From contig NC_081832.1 of NCBI RefSeq assembly GCF_030867095.1, positions 41,053,756 to 41,117,755 on the forward strand: a stretch of 64,000 nucleotides of DNA, read 5' to 3'. Made by a program: the position numbers and the translations under genes. The notes beneath the pieces are model-generated. The model made no database searches. It was not told the DNA's origin and saw only the letters and a program-made list of their open reading frames with translations. This document shows, one piece after another, positions 1-12,261 of the stretch (positions within the stretch are counted from its first letter, which is position 1; each line of letters begins with the position of its first letter). The stretch comes from Alligator mississippiensis (taxonomy: Eukaryota > Chordata > Crocodylia > Alligatoridae).

Positions 1-650
1 TTTGTACACAAGCAGGGTGAAATCCTAGTTCCAAAACAGTTCCCGACTCAGAATCTGCTTCAGCAATCACCGGCTCCTGTCCAGTTGCAAAGGAACAGCC
101 TAAACTAGCAATTCTCAGCCAGACTGCTGCCAGATCCTTTTAAGGGTAATGTGTTACCAAGTCCCTGTATAAGGGGATAAGTACTTTCCTCCCCCTGTCC
201 AGCACCCTATGCCCACCCTAGCATCCTATGGACAAGCAGTGCCTGTGGCTGCTCCTTGAGACTGATGCTGCATCCCCTGCACCAGCTGTCCCACAGTCTG
301 AGCAGCGCTCTGCTGGGGGCAGATGTGCAGCCCCTACACTGCACACTGCACTTTTCTGCCTGGTTTGTTTCCCCCCCATCACCTGCTCCTCCCATGCTCC
401 TGAGGCCAGTGCGGGGAGACCTAAGGACAGATGGCTTTGGTCACCAGCATGTGAAACCCTAGAGGAGCAGCTCTGGCAGCAGGGGCTACCCTTGACCCCT
501 CAGGTAGAGATTGGGGGCAGGAAGGGAATACATGGTAGAAGGAGCAGGGAACAGCAGGGTGAGGTCCTGCCCCTGTTACTGTCACCTGGCATCTTGACTT
601 TTTTAGCCTCAAGGCACCCATCCATAACTTCTTAGATCAGGTTCCAGCTC
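1..650. other. Left edge, no gene recognised
   Basis: Open frames here are short, overlap on both strands, and show no recognisable domain or paired splice signals. It is ordinary non-coding sequence up to the left end of the TIR element that starts at 654. Confidence 0.5.
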
Positions 651-859
651 AGTGGTTGCATTTACACATGCTATTAATGCAATTTAGGCTTACTCTGCAG
701 TAAGCCAGCCCTGGGAATGCATCTAAATGTGCACCCTGTTGGGAGCAGATTTTCTTCTTATAGGAGTAGGCAGATCCAGGCCTCCTCCTGCCCTGCTCTG
801 CCTCCCTGCAGCAGCCAGTGGGAGCTCCAGCCACAAGTGCCTAGGTGCCAGGAGGCGCC

Positions 860-1265
860 TGGAGCAGACTTAGGATGATAGAAGGCTCTGGGAGGGAGGC
901 ATTCTTAGGCTGGCAGGAGTCTCCTAAGGTGGGGGGAAGACTCAGGGTGCCCCAGGGGCAGGGGTCAGGCTCATCCTGGCAAGGGACTCCAGGGGGACAG
1001 GCTCATCCTGGCAGGGTGCTGAGAGTGGGGAGGGGGGACAATCTCAGGCTGGCAGGGAGAGCCGGGGAGGCAAGCACAGCCTAGCAAGGGCCTCCAAAGG
1101 GACAGGCTCAGTCTGGCAGGGGGTTGAGCTCAAGGCTGGGGGGTGGGTGGCAGGATTAGGGCCCAGGGAGGCCAAGCTCACCCTGGTAGGGGGCTACAAA
1201 GGGGCCAGGCTCAGCCTAGCAGGGGGCCCTGGGGGAGGGGGGTGCTGGCTCAGCCTGACCAGGGA
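860..1265. repeat. Degenerate minisatellite, about 50-bp unit
   Basis: The phrase AGGCTCA(N)CCTGGCAGGG recurs about eight times with varying spacers such as GGACTCCAGGGGGAC. It is part of the interior of the surrounding TIR element. The open frames through it on both strands come from its GC-rich repeat composition. Confidence 0.55.
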
Positions 1266-1474
1266 TGCTGTCATGGGTGCCTGTGGCTAGTGTACCATTG
1301 ACTCTCCCCACCCTCTCCCCCAGCACCATGAGCACCAAGTCCATGAGACACTGGTGGACCACCTCCTCCCCGACCCTGTGCAATAGGGGGCCTGGGTGGC
1401 TGCCTATGGAGCCCTGGCCTACAGCACACCCCCAAGACCACACACACTCGGGACTTTTTACACTCAACAGTCCA

Positions 1475-1670
1475 AGTGTCTAGGCTCTGGAACAGACTCC
1501 GCTCCAGAGGTGGTGCAAGCATCTACTCTGGACTCATTCAAATGGCATTTGGATGAGTATCTTGCGAGGGGGTCATTTGACCCCAGCAGGCTTCCTGCCT
1601 ATGGCAGGGGGGCTGGATTCGATGATCTTGCACGGTCCCTTCCAGCCCCTAATGTCTATGAATCTATGAG
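1475..1670 (+). mobile_element. CR1 LINE 3'-end fragment
   Basis: The sequence around GGAACAGACTCC, CATTTGGATGAGTATCTTGC and GGTCCCTTCCAGCCCCTAA matches the 3' end of CR1 retrotransposons. It finishes in the characteristic tail AATGTCTATGAATCTATGAG. Only the last 200 bp survive, as usual for 5'-truncated CR1. It lies inside the TIR element 654-2646, so it was either captured with it or inserted later. Confidence 0.85.
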
Positions 1671-2649
1671 TCTTTATTTCCATCCACTACAACACACTCC
1701 CTCCCGCCTTCCCTCCCCAACAACACTGTCCATTCCACCCTCCTTCCCCAACAACAGTCCCCTTGATCCTGAACCCCAAAGCCCACCCACAATAAAACAC
1801 TCTCTTCCCTGTGAAACTATTTACAGTGTGGTTGGTGCAGTGTCAGGGCTGGAGCTGCCTGTGGCACAGAGCTTGGGAAGAGGCTCCCAGAAGCCCGGTC
1901 TCTGGTGGCACCACCAAAGGTGTGGATACTGCAGCAATGCTGGCAGGCTGGGGGCTTGGCCAGGGGTGAGGGCAGGTACTGTCCAGGCTGCTCCCCCTCT
2001 TCCTCCACAGGGCTGTGGTCAGCAGGGCCTGTGGGCAGAGCTGGCCCAATGGCAGCCATCTCTTGCTTAGGGCCCACATGGCAGACAGGTGAATGGTGGG
2101 CAGCATCCCAAGCGTGTAGCCTGGCAGCTAAAGGATCCAGCTCAGGAGCAGAGACAGGGGGCACTGACCACTGCAGGCACTGCTAGACCTCCTCCCACAC
2201 CCAGTGGAGGGCTTGGCATGGGGCCTCAGGTGGCTGCCAGGGGGCAGGTGGGGCTAGGGCTGAGCAGCAGCAGCAGCTGCAAGGGAGCATGTGGGGCTGA
2301 GGCCGGAGGCTGGGATACATGCAGCACAAAGGTGACCACCAGGGCCATGAGGGTGTCCAGCACCCAGTGGTCCTCTGTGGCCTCCACTGCCCAGGCTACC
2401 ATAGCATCCTGCTACTCCTGGGCCTCCATCGTGCTCTTGAAGAGGGCAAGAGGTCCTTCCAGTCCCTTTCCCACTCACACACCACATCCTCAGCTTGCTA
2501 GGCCTGCAAATCTGACACCCTATCCTCTGCTGCGGTGACCAGCCAGTCCAGCAGCAGGGTTTTGTCCTGGGTGTGCTGCTGGTGGAGGTGGTGCATGGGG
2601 ATAGCGTAGTCTACTGCACAGTAAAGTACCTTGTGTAGATGCACCCAGT

Positions 2650-5600
2650 GATTCTCAACTGCAGTGCTGCTGCTAAATTCAGAAAAGTTATGGAGAGGTG
2701 CCTTGAGGCTGAAAAGGCTGAAAACCTCTGGTCTAAGCCCACCGGTCTAATCAAGTCTGATATGTTGCTACTTTAGAAGAATGTTACAAGGGCCTAGCTG
2801 GATTTAGTCATTCTGCAGCTGGAGAACGTGTTCTGAGAATGGTGGTACAGTTTCCTGTCATAGTTAGCCAAACTGCTTCTCACATAATAAATATGTTCCT
2901 GGCATACTGTGCTGTGCTCAAAAGTCAGGCCACACAAACTGTTGCTGTGGCTAATTCTTGATTAATCCTTTTGCTTTAGTAATGTGGTAGGCAAGTTTTG
3001 ATTGTGTTTTAGGCAAGTTTTGACAGACTGATGAGAAGTGGCTGGGGGCTATGCTGGAGCGCTCTGAGATCAGCCAGGGCCCAAGCATGAGAGAAGCTTT
3101 GAGTCATGCTGGGTGATCCCAGCAGTGAGGGCTAGCATATAAGGCTGCTTGAATGAGAGTTTTTAAAAACACCACTTCAATTTAGAGAGAATTAAACAGA
3201 ACTAAATTCCCATGGCGTGTACACAAGGGTGGGGGACCTGATCCTTACCTGCCTCTTCAACAGTGGGGCGGGTGGGCCGAGCTGCCAGTGGGCCGAGTGG
3301 TCCCTGAGCTGCATGGGGCCCCCCAGGCGGCACCCTCCTGCTGGCACTTGGCCTGGGCAGTCTCAGGGGGCACTGTAGCCATGGAGGGAAGCACCAGCTC
3401 CTCCACAGCCACATAGGGAAGCACTGGGCCCCCACACAGCTTAGGCAGGCAGGAAAAAAAAAGATCAGGCTCACCACTTTTTTTTTTTCTTCAGTGGAGT
3501 CTGTCTACATAGGCTGCCGCTGGGTCCCACAGCCCCTGAGCTGCACGGGATCTGCCAATCCCCGAACATATCAGCTTCCAGCGCCCTGGAACTAAACTAA
3601 AACACATCGGAGGTGTTTTATCTTGCTACATACCAAAGTCATTTAATGTGGGATATGCCACCAAGCGTGCAAACAGCAATGCCATTAAAGTGGTGCAAAA
3701 GGTCGTGTAACCCACTTTAAAGGCCAATTTTGTGGCGTGTACAAAGGCCTTAAGGCACTACTTGAGAGAGCTTTGTCATGGTTCAGGGCCTGTTACACCT
3801 TTGACCTCCTCTTGCTCTCTCTTGCCCTCACCTGTTCTGGCATAGAATCCCTCAGTTCCCCAGCCAGGCCCCAGAGTATAGTGCCCTAGCTATGAACCAG
3901 GATTATTTACCTGGCCTAAATGGGAGCAAACCTGTTTCATCTCCTCTTTGGGAGTTGTGAATGCAATAATATAAACAGCCTGTCCAACACCAAGTATTGT
4001 TTGATCACAGTAGGCGGGCCAGCATAACAAGGGGCAAGTGTTCTAACACAGCAAGCAGGCTGCATCTGCTTCTTACCTAAGTATAGTCAGTGTTTACTAG
4101 GCACTGGACCAGGGCATTAGTCTGCTTCCCTGCAGTTCCTGTATGTCCCTGTTCCACCCCTGCCCCCCAACAGAACTTTTGTGGGTCCAAGGTTGTTTGG
4201 TTGCCTGTCTCTTGAATCTAGTCAAACTGGTTTATGCAGCTCCTTAAAGAGTAAAGAGAGGGGATAACATTCTAAACAGTTGTTTCACTGCATTGTTTTT
4301 TAATTACTGCTAACTAGAGGGGCATCCAAAATGTTTGTCTATTGCCCTATGTGCAGCCTAATCAATGCCTGAGTTAACCCTTTGTACTCATACATCAAAT
4401 AATAAATCAAGACACAGTTGCATATGTACTGTTGCAGGCATCTCCCACATCCCTCACAGTCTGAGTAGGATTTATGTGGCCTCATGCTGACCATTTGTAC
4501 CTTGTTGGGGAGGATTCCATCCTGCAGAGCAAAGCACACGGGAGCAATAGAAAAGCCTGTTTGTACCGATAACCATCTTCTGTCCAATCTGGCAGATGAA
4601 CTCATCTCTCCAGTGCCACCTGATGAGCATTTCTGTGACTGTCATTTCTTCTCCCCACTTTGTTCTCCTTCCCTATAACTTGTTGCAGATGTGGCCTCCC
4701 TTTGCAGAAACCAGCTCAGCAGCTTCTCCTCGGCCTGCTTCTGTTTGTAATTCCTACATTTTTTTATTAAAGCAAACGAGGCAGTTTGGGCAGTGCACAA
4801 TATTTCCTTGCTTCAGCCATGACAGAAAAGAGAACGCTACTGAGCCATGGCAAACTGGAGCAGCTGTGATACCCACTTGCAGAAAGTCACAGTAGTGATT
4901 TCCAGAGCTAATCTCCAAGGAGGTCAAGAGCTGGAAATTCTGAGCTAATTTTTAAATGGGAAAAGCAGAGAGCTGATTACATGCCCTAGCTTGATTCCCT
5001 TCACTGCAGTGAAACATTAATTCATGTTATATATAAAGGTGCTTCCTGAGCATTAGCCCACACATGACTAGTAACTAGCTGGACAGAGCAAGTGTGCTTC
5101 AGTCAGGTTTTTTCCACCCTGGAGAATGGGTGTGAGGTGGTTTCTGCATCCCCAGTCACCTGCAACAAAGGCTTTTATGAGTGTGCTCAAGGCTTTTGCC
5201 CAGCAAGCTCTTTCTCCAGTCCTGATCAAGGCTTTTTTTTTTTTTGCACTGATAAGATAGAAAAAGTAGGAAAATACTGCAGAAACCATCTTTTCATTCC
5301 TAAAGCCCTAGAATACCTGCAGTTCCTTGTCAGGAGAGAGCAGATGGCTCCTGTACTACAGGAAATGTCCCCACTGTTGGAAGAAGTTGTTGGTGAACAA
5401 GAGACAGCTGTATGAGAACAGCTGTGTTTTGTGTGTAAGAATTCTTGGCTCCTTTGTGCTACAAGATGAAGCCAGGACCCTGACATGGTTTATGTTGCAA
5501 ATGACAGGGCTAGAAAAACAGGAGTAAATGTCACTATGAAATGCAACACAGAATTGCAGCAACTATCTCAGGCTTACAAAAGCCTCTCTGGGGATGTGTC

Positions 5601-5900
5601 TTTTGTAGCCCAGCATGAGGCTGATGATGAATTATAATCAGCTGTTCTGTCCCCACTTCCTACTTGCTCCCTTTCTGAAGAAAGGCTGTTGTTCAAGAAG
5701 AGATTCTTGAAATATCACTTATGGTCATGAGCAAAAAGTTGGACTTCTGAGCCCCACATCCTGGGGAAGAAGCCAGAGAGGTCCCTCATGAGCATTAAGA
5801 AAGTAACCTACTGTGAGTTGATGGAACAGGGAGACTCCTTTGACCTTCAGGGAGGGTAATGATCTCCATAATAGGGATTTTGTTCCTGAAGGATTTCTAG
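2650..5900. other. 3.2 kb without a recognisable gene
   Basis: No coherent coding frame, splice pair or named repeat is visible. Two details: GGCGTGTACACAAGG near 3214 recurs as GGCGTGTACAAAGG near 3735 in the same orientation, which may mark an unrecognised repeat. An open frame at 5092-5415 (+) lacks any domain I know and is broken by poly-T. I treat the stretch as non-coding. Confidence 0.45.
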
Positions 5901-5904
5901 TGTA

Positions 5905-6822
5905 AGTATTTTGCAGGGCAGCTACTGCGACAGCGGTAGGTGCACACACTGACCAACGGGAGCCCATGGACCACAATTTCCCCATGGTTCTATGAGATCC
6001 TGAAGTGCTTTTGGGAGAAATACAAGCTGCACAATGCTACTCTAACAACCCTGGTGACCCACCACAAGACACTGGAGGTGGGAAAGGAAAGAAATCATAT
6101 TGCCTCTTGAACTTACTACCTGGTGACAGGTACCAGGCCATGTGGGAGCGAATCTTCCACAAGGACCTGCAGATGGAGCACAAGAGACCTGAACTGGCAG
6201 GCAGCCCACCAGGCACACCCTGTGTGGGCATGGAGAAACAATGCAGGGCAGAGAGGTCCATTAAACTGTGTAAGGCAGACCTGCCACTGGCAGGTAGAAA
6301 CGATCAACCACCTCTTCTGGGACTGCCCATACACCAGAGAGGTGCGAAAGAAAGTCCATGCACTCCTTCTGGTGGTGACAGTCTTCAGAAACTTGACCAG
6401 AGAAGCTGTTCTCTCTAGGCACCTGATCAGATAGCAAGGGACCCTGACAGCCTCCTTTGACCAGTTCATATCCTGCTTCAGGTATGCACTGTGGAAAGTC
6501 AGGAACCAACTCATGAACAGACACCAGACCCCATAGTCAAGAACTATATTAAAATGGGATGAAGTGAAGTGTACTGGTACTACAGGAAGACAAGAGGACA
6601 ACAGGAAAGAAATAGCAGATCTCATATGGTGGAGAGGGGTACGGGTAGACTTTTTCAGGGGCAAGCTCTCTGAGGAGGGCAGTGGGTGGGGGTATGGAGA
6701 TGGGTGTGTGGGTGTACAGATATGTGGTGTGAACTGTCTAATCGTTTTTTAATGGTTTAACTGTCAAAGTGGGCTTTGATCTGCCAAGTGAACCATAGGA
6801 GCTGCTTGGCGGAATGTTGGAG

Positions 6823-6879
<57 letters not shown>

Positions 6880-7011
6880 GAAATAAATATTTTTAGGGGA
6901 AAAAAGGAGTTCTAGTGTAATGGGTTTTTTTAATGGTTTAACTATCAAAGTGTGCTTTGGTTTGCCAAGTGAACTACAGGGGCCACTTGGCAGGGTGTTG
7001 AAGGTAAAGTT

Positions 7012-7049
<38 letters not shown>

Positions 7050-7082
7050 TATATAAATTTGCAAAAAAAAAGGAGTTCTAGA
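5905..7082 (+). mobile_element. Tx1-like (L1-group) LINE, 3' fragment, decayed
   Basis: Translation across three frames gives the end of a long LINE ORF2. It begins near KYFAGQLLR (about 5911), continues with the segment around TNGSPW...FYEIL and AMWERIFHKDL near 6140, then DLNWQAAH, and an HLFWDCPYTREV block near 6310-6345. The same order of peptides occurs in the better preserved copy on the minus strand at about 61710-63553 (KYFAGHLLR, AVWDQIFHKDL, DLNWLIAHR). The W..iFHKDL/DLNW/HlfWdCpy layout is typical of the ORF2 C-terminus of Tx1-like elements. Several stops and frameshifts are visible, so it is a dead 5'-truncated copy. The 3' part is non-coding and ends in the duplicated microsatellite units at 6744-7082. 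Clade assignment rests on memory of family motifs. Confidence 0.65.
6744..7082 (+). repeat. Two tandem ~170-bp units, each carrying a microsatellite
   Basis: Unit 1 (from about 6744) and unit 2 (from about 6924) both begin with a T-run followed by AATGGTTTAACT(G/A)TCAAAGTG. Both contain GCCAAGTGAAC and CACTTGGC/GCTTGGC, then run into a simple repeat, and both close with AAAAAGGAGTTCTAG. The first simple repeat is (TA)n at 6828-6870 followed by (CA)n; the second is (CA)n at 7013-7044. The pair forms the 3' tail of the Tx1-like fragment. Confidence 0.75.
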
Positions 7083-9007
7083 TCAGCATAGGTTGTTGCC
7101 TACCACTCCCCGAAGGTGAGACTGCAGCTTATGTCCGCATACTTTAAACTAGCCAGTTTGGGTGCCACTAATTGCAGTAGCTGCAGCAGAACCAAGCTCA
7201 GCTCAGAGACACTAGGTAGCTACCCACAGGCAGATTTCAGACTGACTCAAGTATTTCTGCACAGTCACTCTTCTGGACTGCTGTGAAACCTTACCTCTAA
7301 AGGTGTCATGAATTCAAACAGCAGGGGAGAGAGCCAAAGAGATGGCTCATTGCAAACCAAGTGGCACACCTTAGCCAGCAGGTCTGCACAGGTGCTGGGC
7401 GGCGTCCTTGCTGGGGCTGTCCATTGCAACAGGTAAGGAGCTCTGGCAATGTCCTGGTATTGAGCTAGATCCAGCTTGCTCTTTCAGCTTGTCTCACTTT
7501 CTGATCCAGTCATCTTCTTTCTCACCCCTACCTTCCTGGGCACTCTTATTCCCTGTCAAAGGCTGTGGCCACTGGCACTGAACACCACTTACATCCCAAC
7601 AGCTCCTGGCTCTGTACTAAACTGCTGATCTTGAGAAGCTGGGCAGGGTAATGTGGCTGTCTGCAGTTTTAGTTCTATGAGATCGCTTCCTTTACTTGCA
7701 GTGAAGAGCAGGTAGCAGAAGGCATATTTGGCAATGACTCTCCTTGAATATGGGGGCCTGGTGGTGTCAGGAGTTGCAGCCCTGCTGGGATCTTGGCTCC
7801 ATTAATTGAAGATGCTAGGGCAGTAGGAGCATGGAGACTTTCTGGAGGAAGCAGGACTTGTTTGGGAAAAAGATTGCTGGAAAATTAAGGCAACTGGTCT
7901 TGTTCTAAAACTCCTTGTCGCTGTTATGATGTCTTTGCCCAGTGTCCTGGAGTTTTACTGAAGTCCTAAGTCCATACAAACGTGCAACTCAAGGGTTGCA
8001 AAGCTGGATAAAGTGAGACAGCTGAGAACATACCTGACTCCCACACAACCTGCACCCTGGGCTCATCACAGCCCCTGTGGGGAAAAATTCCCAGAGGAAA
8101 GTGTGGGCTTGGGTGGGGGGAGGAGGGCGGGTGTTCTTAAGAAAGTATCAGATAGACACAGAGCTCAGAGAGGATATTAAAGAAAGGGCAGTTGGGTACT
8201 GGGAAGAGTGAGTTAGGCAGACAGAGAACGCAGAAACACATTTGGGGAAGGCAAGGAAGATTCCACAAAAGGGGGGAAAGAAGAGGTTTAGCCCATCCAT
8301 CCCAGAGCTGTCAACAAGAATGACCCATTATCTGTCACAAAAGACAATAATTGGAAGGAGCCATCCGCCCTCTTTCATCTTTGCAATTGCAACATCAAGA
8401 AGAGGACAGACTGTAGGGCTTTGTGGGGTTGGGGAAGACAGAGTGAAGAGGACTTCGCTAGGTGTGGAGCTTTGAAACTCCTATGCAAAGGAGCAGCCCA
8501 CTTCCTTGCATCAGATAAATAGCTTGATGTTCTTCAGGCTGTGCTCTCCAGAGTGCTGCTGATGCTGCTTTACTGTGTGCTCTTTGCTGGTGTTGCTCTG
8601 CTGGCAATACATGGGGAGAGGGCACATCTTCTGTTATGTATTTCGGTGTGAGTAAGCCCGCTTACTGCATTCCATTCTTTGTGTCTGTGCCATGCCCCAA
8701 GGGATGCCAGGAATATTAATGCTGCTGTGTCTACTGTGCCTTCCCTTGCAACCGTAGAAGCAGCGAGGCCTTCAATTCTTGCAGTCTGAGTATAACAAGG
8801 GGCCTGTGGGAAGTATAAAAGATGTTGCATGACCCTGGGCCAGCATGAGAACCCACCCTGTCTCACTGGGCTTGCTGGTGTGAACAAGACAAGCCCCAGC
8901 CTAGCCCACAGGCAAAGTCTAAGACCAAATCACTGGAATTCTGATGCTGAGAAGCAAAACACCAGCCAAAGCCAGTCTGTCCATCTGTGAGAAAGTATCC
9001 CCCAGAT
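7083..9007. other. 1.9 kb without recognisable features
   Basis: No coding domain, named repeat or structural signal is apparent. The short open frame at 8242-8475 (+) has no family resemblance and no supporting context. Confidence 0.4.
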
Positions 9008-9203
9008 CAGGGGTAGGCAACCTTTTAAGATAGGTCAGAACAACCCATCAAGGGTCAGAGGCAGATGGGTAGGCTTCAGGACTCTGCCACCAGCACTATT
9101 TCCCTCCACGATGGCAAGGGGAGAGCACCCAGAGCCAAAGCCCCCTGATACAAGATGGCACTGAAACTCCACACCCACAGGCTGTAGATTGCTGCCCCCT
9201 GTC
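9008..9203. mobile_element. Short hAT-like element
   Basis: The left end CAGGGGTAGGCAACCT is a classic hAT (Charlie-like) terminal sequence. The right end is the inverse of CAGGGGGCAGCAATCTACAG. The interior is about 160 bp and non-coding. The 8-bp flanks do not match well, so it is old or the end is slightly misplaced. Confidence 0.5.
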
Positions 9204-11136
9204 CTAAACAAATCACACCCATGAAAATGCAATATGCACATGTGAGGCAAAATTCTCCATGGTGTAAACTGATATAATTCCTTTGAATTAAGAAAATTAT
9301 GTTGATTTATAGCTGCTGCTGACCTCCCCCCAGCCCTACCTCTTAGGGCACGGTAGGAGCTTAATTCTCCTGTCTTATTTGTTGCTGCTGTGGTTAACTA
9401 ATAATGCGAGCAAAATCACTGGACTCCCCTTTCCTGTCCCCACCTGTGTGACCTGCAGCCTGGGTGACTGCCCCTGAGCATAAAACAGGGTAAGACAGAG
9501 GATGAAGGAGACAAGCTACCACTCCTGCCACTTTACAGCTGCTCCTTCTAGCTATGCATCTGCAGCCCTTCAGTCTTGTCATTTGCTTTGTCCTGCCGTA
9601 GTTCTGGGGAATGGGGGAATCAGTGGGTCCCTCCACACCCAGACAGTATTTCACTAGCTTTATTTTCTGTTTCCTTTTCCCAACAGGAAGATCAGGCTAA
9701 ATACCAAACACAGGGCAGCTGGAGGGAGCCAAACTCCCTGCACATACAAAGTATCAGTTGGCAAAATGCCACCCAGCATTAACTATGCTCCCCACATCCC
9801 TACTGCTTCTCTCTGCCTCTCCTTCAATCCCAGTCTGTATCCCCAGCCCCCACACTCCAAGCTAGTTTCCTCCCCCTCCTCTTTCTGCCCTGAGTGTCTG
9901 TCTAATCTCTGGAATATACTCTGTTTACCCCAGCTTTCACTGATGCTTCTTTATACAAAGCCTCTTTGTTTGCCTCTTCCTGTTCCTCTCTTTCCTGTCT
10001 GGTCATGTTTCTCCCTCTTAATGCTTTTCTCCCCACCTCTAGTCCTTTTTAGTCTCCCTGTTTGGCAGAAGTCCCTCCTTCAGGGTTGATGCTGGGCCTT
10101 TTTTTTTAAATGTCTGCCCCTTAAAAATGAGGGGGTTGTTTTTTTGCATTTCAAAATGTTATAATTGTAGATGATTCTGAACACCATTTATCCAAATGCT
10201 CCCAGTTTGTCAGCTCTCTTCTGCAAGAGGCACACCTTTACTCACACGCAGCTTCTCTCCTTGGTCCAGGAGTCCTTTTAGCCTAAGCTCTTTCCCAATC
10301 CCTAACTGAGCAGGGATGGATGTGATGCAATGGATTCTGTACATTTTTAGAGTTCTTGTTTCATCTGGCCTTTGTGAGCATGGTGAGTGTTTTAAGTGAC
10401 CCTGCCATGCAACTGTTCCAGCAGTGGGATGTACCTCTGTGTCTGTTTATCATTTCATGATTGTATATAAAGTCATTCTGTGTCTTGCAGAGAGAGAGGA
10501 GATGGGCTGGGCTGGGCTGGTTGATCCCCACTCCTCCTGTAACTGGGACAATGCAAAAGGAAATGTTTGCCTCATTCTGCCTGGAGTTACAGAGATTAGC
10601 ATCTCATGTTTGTCTCTCACACTTCCCAGGTTAAGTCAGGCTTTCTGTCTTTCTCTGTTATGATTCACATAGACGGATCATCCTTTTTCTAGCAACTTGT
10701 ATAGTGGATTTACATTATTACATCTGTCCTAGCCCTAGTTGAGTTCCCCCATGCAAGGTTTGCCAGACTGCTGTGATGGGTCCCTCTCCACTGGACACAG
10801 TACACTATGTGCTTTTAAAATCCAAATTCTGCCCCTGGCCACAGTCTGAATGTATTTCCTCTACCCAGAACTCTTTCCTGATGGTTAGAACCCCTAGTCC
10901 CACTGCCTGACCCTGAATGTAGTGCCAACTTCTCAGACTCTCCCCAAGCATAACACTACACTCACAGATCTGCAGTCATGTGAGTCCCTCGGACAATGGT
11001 TTAACTCAGGTATACATAGTAGGTACAGGTTGTAATATGTACACAGATTTTCACAGGGTTCACCTTCAAGTGATGAGCTGTGTGCAGATCCCACTGGGTT
11101 TTTGGTTATAGGCGTGTCATTCTAAGGACATAGGCA
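9204..11136. other. 1.9 kb without recognisable features
   Basis: Unique-looking sequence with pyrimidine-rich stretches (about 9780-10080 is C/T-rich on this strand). No coding domain, repeat family or RNA gene was recognised. Confidence 0.4.
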
Positions 11137-11250
11137 GGCAAGGTTCTTTGAGTAGATGTGGTATCTTTTATTAGACCAACTGAGTAGTTGGAGAAAAAGT
11201 TCTTAGCAAGCTTTTGGGCGCAGTCACCCTTCTTCAGATCCCACTGGTGC
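11137..11250 (-). repeat. Interspersed repeat with hammerhead-like core, minus strand
   Basis: On the minus strand it reads CTGAAGA, a short G/C stem (GGGTGACTGCGCCC), AAAAGCTTGC, then CAACTACTCAGTTGGTCTAATAAAAGATACC. The same word order is found at 52550-52789 and 58139-58226. CTGANGA, then a stem, then GAAA is the core of a hammerhead ribozyme, found in Penelope-like elements. Here the GAAA box has become CAAA/AAAA, so this copy is probably inactive. Confidence 0.45.
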
Positions 11251-11667
11251 ACTTAAGGTGAGCTCAGAGTTCTCTGGCTAGCAGCACCTATATGCTGGAG
11301 AGTTCTTGTGCTCCACACAGGCATGGTAGAACATGCTAGCCACAACTTGGGTCCTCTTAGCTGCCTCCTGGCTTGCAATGGAACAGTCAACAGCCTGTTC
11401 TACTTGCTACCAAGTTTGCTAGCAAACTCAGGCTCTTTTTTCTGTAAGTTAGTCGGGTAAAACCTACAAAGGTATCTTAGGAAAAGATAGGGAGCACTAT
11501 AGTCACCTTAAGTCCAAAATTTAGATCCTCCATCTACTGCTTAAGCTTGGAAAGTACCTCACATTTATAGGCACCTCAGTGCCTGCCGGCAAAGCTTCCT
11601 GAGCATCTACATGCATGGTTTTGAGCATTCTAATTTTTGACAGTGCTGAATAGCTCATCACCTAGAT

Positions 11668-12261
11668 CAGGATTCTCAAAGATATGATCTGGCCCACAAA
11701 GCCCTATCATCTGGGCTGCAGTGCTGTGTCACAGATCAGCCTCACACACTGCATGCAACACATGCTAGTCCAGACCCCATACACTGCATGTGGTGCACAG
11801 AGCCCATCTGGCATGGGCTGCACATGATACAGGGGCTGATGCACGATGCGCACAGCACACAGGGCCTGTCTGGAACACACACTGCATGTAGAAACCATGC
11901 TGGACTGGCCCTGCACACTGGATCTAGGGCCAGTCTGGATCAGACTGACAGATTGGCTTTGCATGCCAGAGCTAGTTTACAGGGTGTTATGGCATTGGCT
12001 TCACATGCAGCATGCACCCCAGGCTGGCCCCACATGCCATGTGTAGTGTGTACCCGGGATTTGCCCCATGCACCTTAAGCCACCTACTGGACTGGCACAA
12101 GCATATGTTGGATGCAGCACATGGAACTGGAACCAACACATGAGTTTAAGCCTCATCCAGGCTGATCCAGGGTGAACAATACATGTGGTACCCACATCAG
12201 CCCTGATCTGTGCCCACACCCCTCACCCAGTCCATGGGGCTAGCTCAGTTTGACATCCCTG
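11668..12261. mobile_element. hAT non-autonomous transposon with intact 8-bp target duplication
   Basis: The element starts CAGGATTCTCAAAGAT and ends in the inverse of CAGGGATGTCAAACTGAG, both hAT-type termini. It is flanked by perfect ACCTAGAT copies at 11660-11667 and 12262-12269. The 594-bp interior is non-coding and made of degenerate repeats rich in TGCATG, CACATG and CATGC words. The perfect duplication suggests a relatively recent or well preserved insertion. Confidence 0.8.

Larger units (their letters stand above)
654..2646. mobile_element. 2.0 kb non-autonomous TIR DNA transposon (GGGTGCATCTACA-type ends)
   Basis: The left end reads GGTTGCATTTACACATG and the right end is the inverse of GGGTGCATCTACACAAGG. 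The element is flanked by AGT at 651-653 and 2647-2649, a 3-bp apparent target duplication. A sub-terminal CTGCACAGTAAAG motif near the right end recurs in the elements at 26496, 44355 and 48967. The interior is GC-rich, holds a degenerate minisatellite (about 860-1265) and a CR1 tail (1475-1670), and encodes nothing I recognise. TIRs with 3-bp duplications fit PIF/Harbinger-like elements, but the duplications are not the usual TWA, so the superfamily is left open. Confidence 0.6.

Noticed and set aside
860..1265. Regularly spaced repeats that could be mistaken for a CRISPR array
   Set aside because: Units are degenerate, spacing is irregular, and the context is vertebrate; it is a minisatellite.
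2647..2740. CAGTGATTCTCAACTGCAGT beside the TIR element, like a hAT left end
   Set aside because: No inverted right end or 8-bp duplication could be found nearby.
3210..3750. Direct repeat of GGCGTGTACAMAGG 520 bp apart, possible LTR pair
   Set aside because: Similarity covers only about 14 bp and no TG...CA ends, primer site or target duplication is visible.
5092..5527. Overlapping plus-strand frames suggesting an exon
   Set aside because: No recognised domain, poly-T interruption, and no consistent splice sites.
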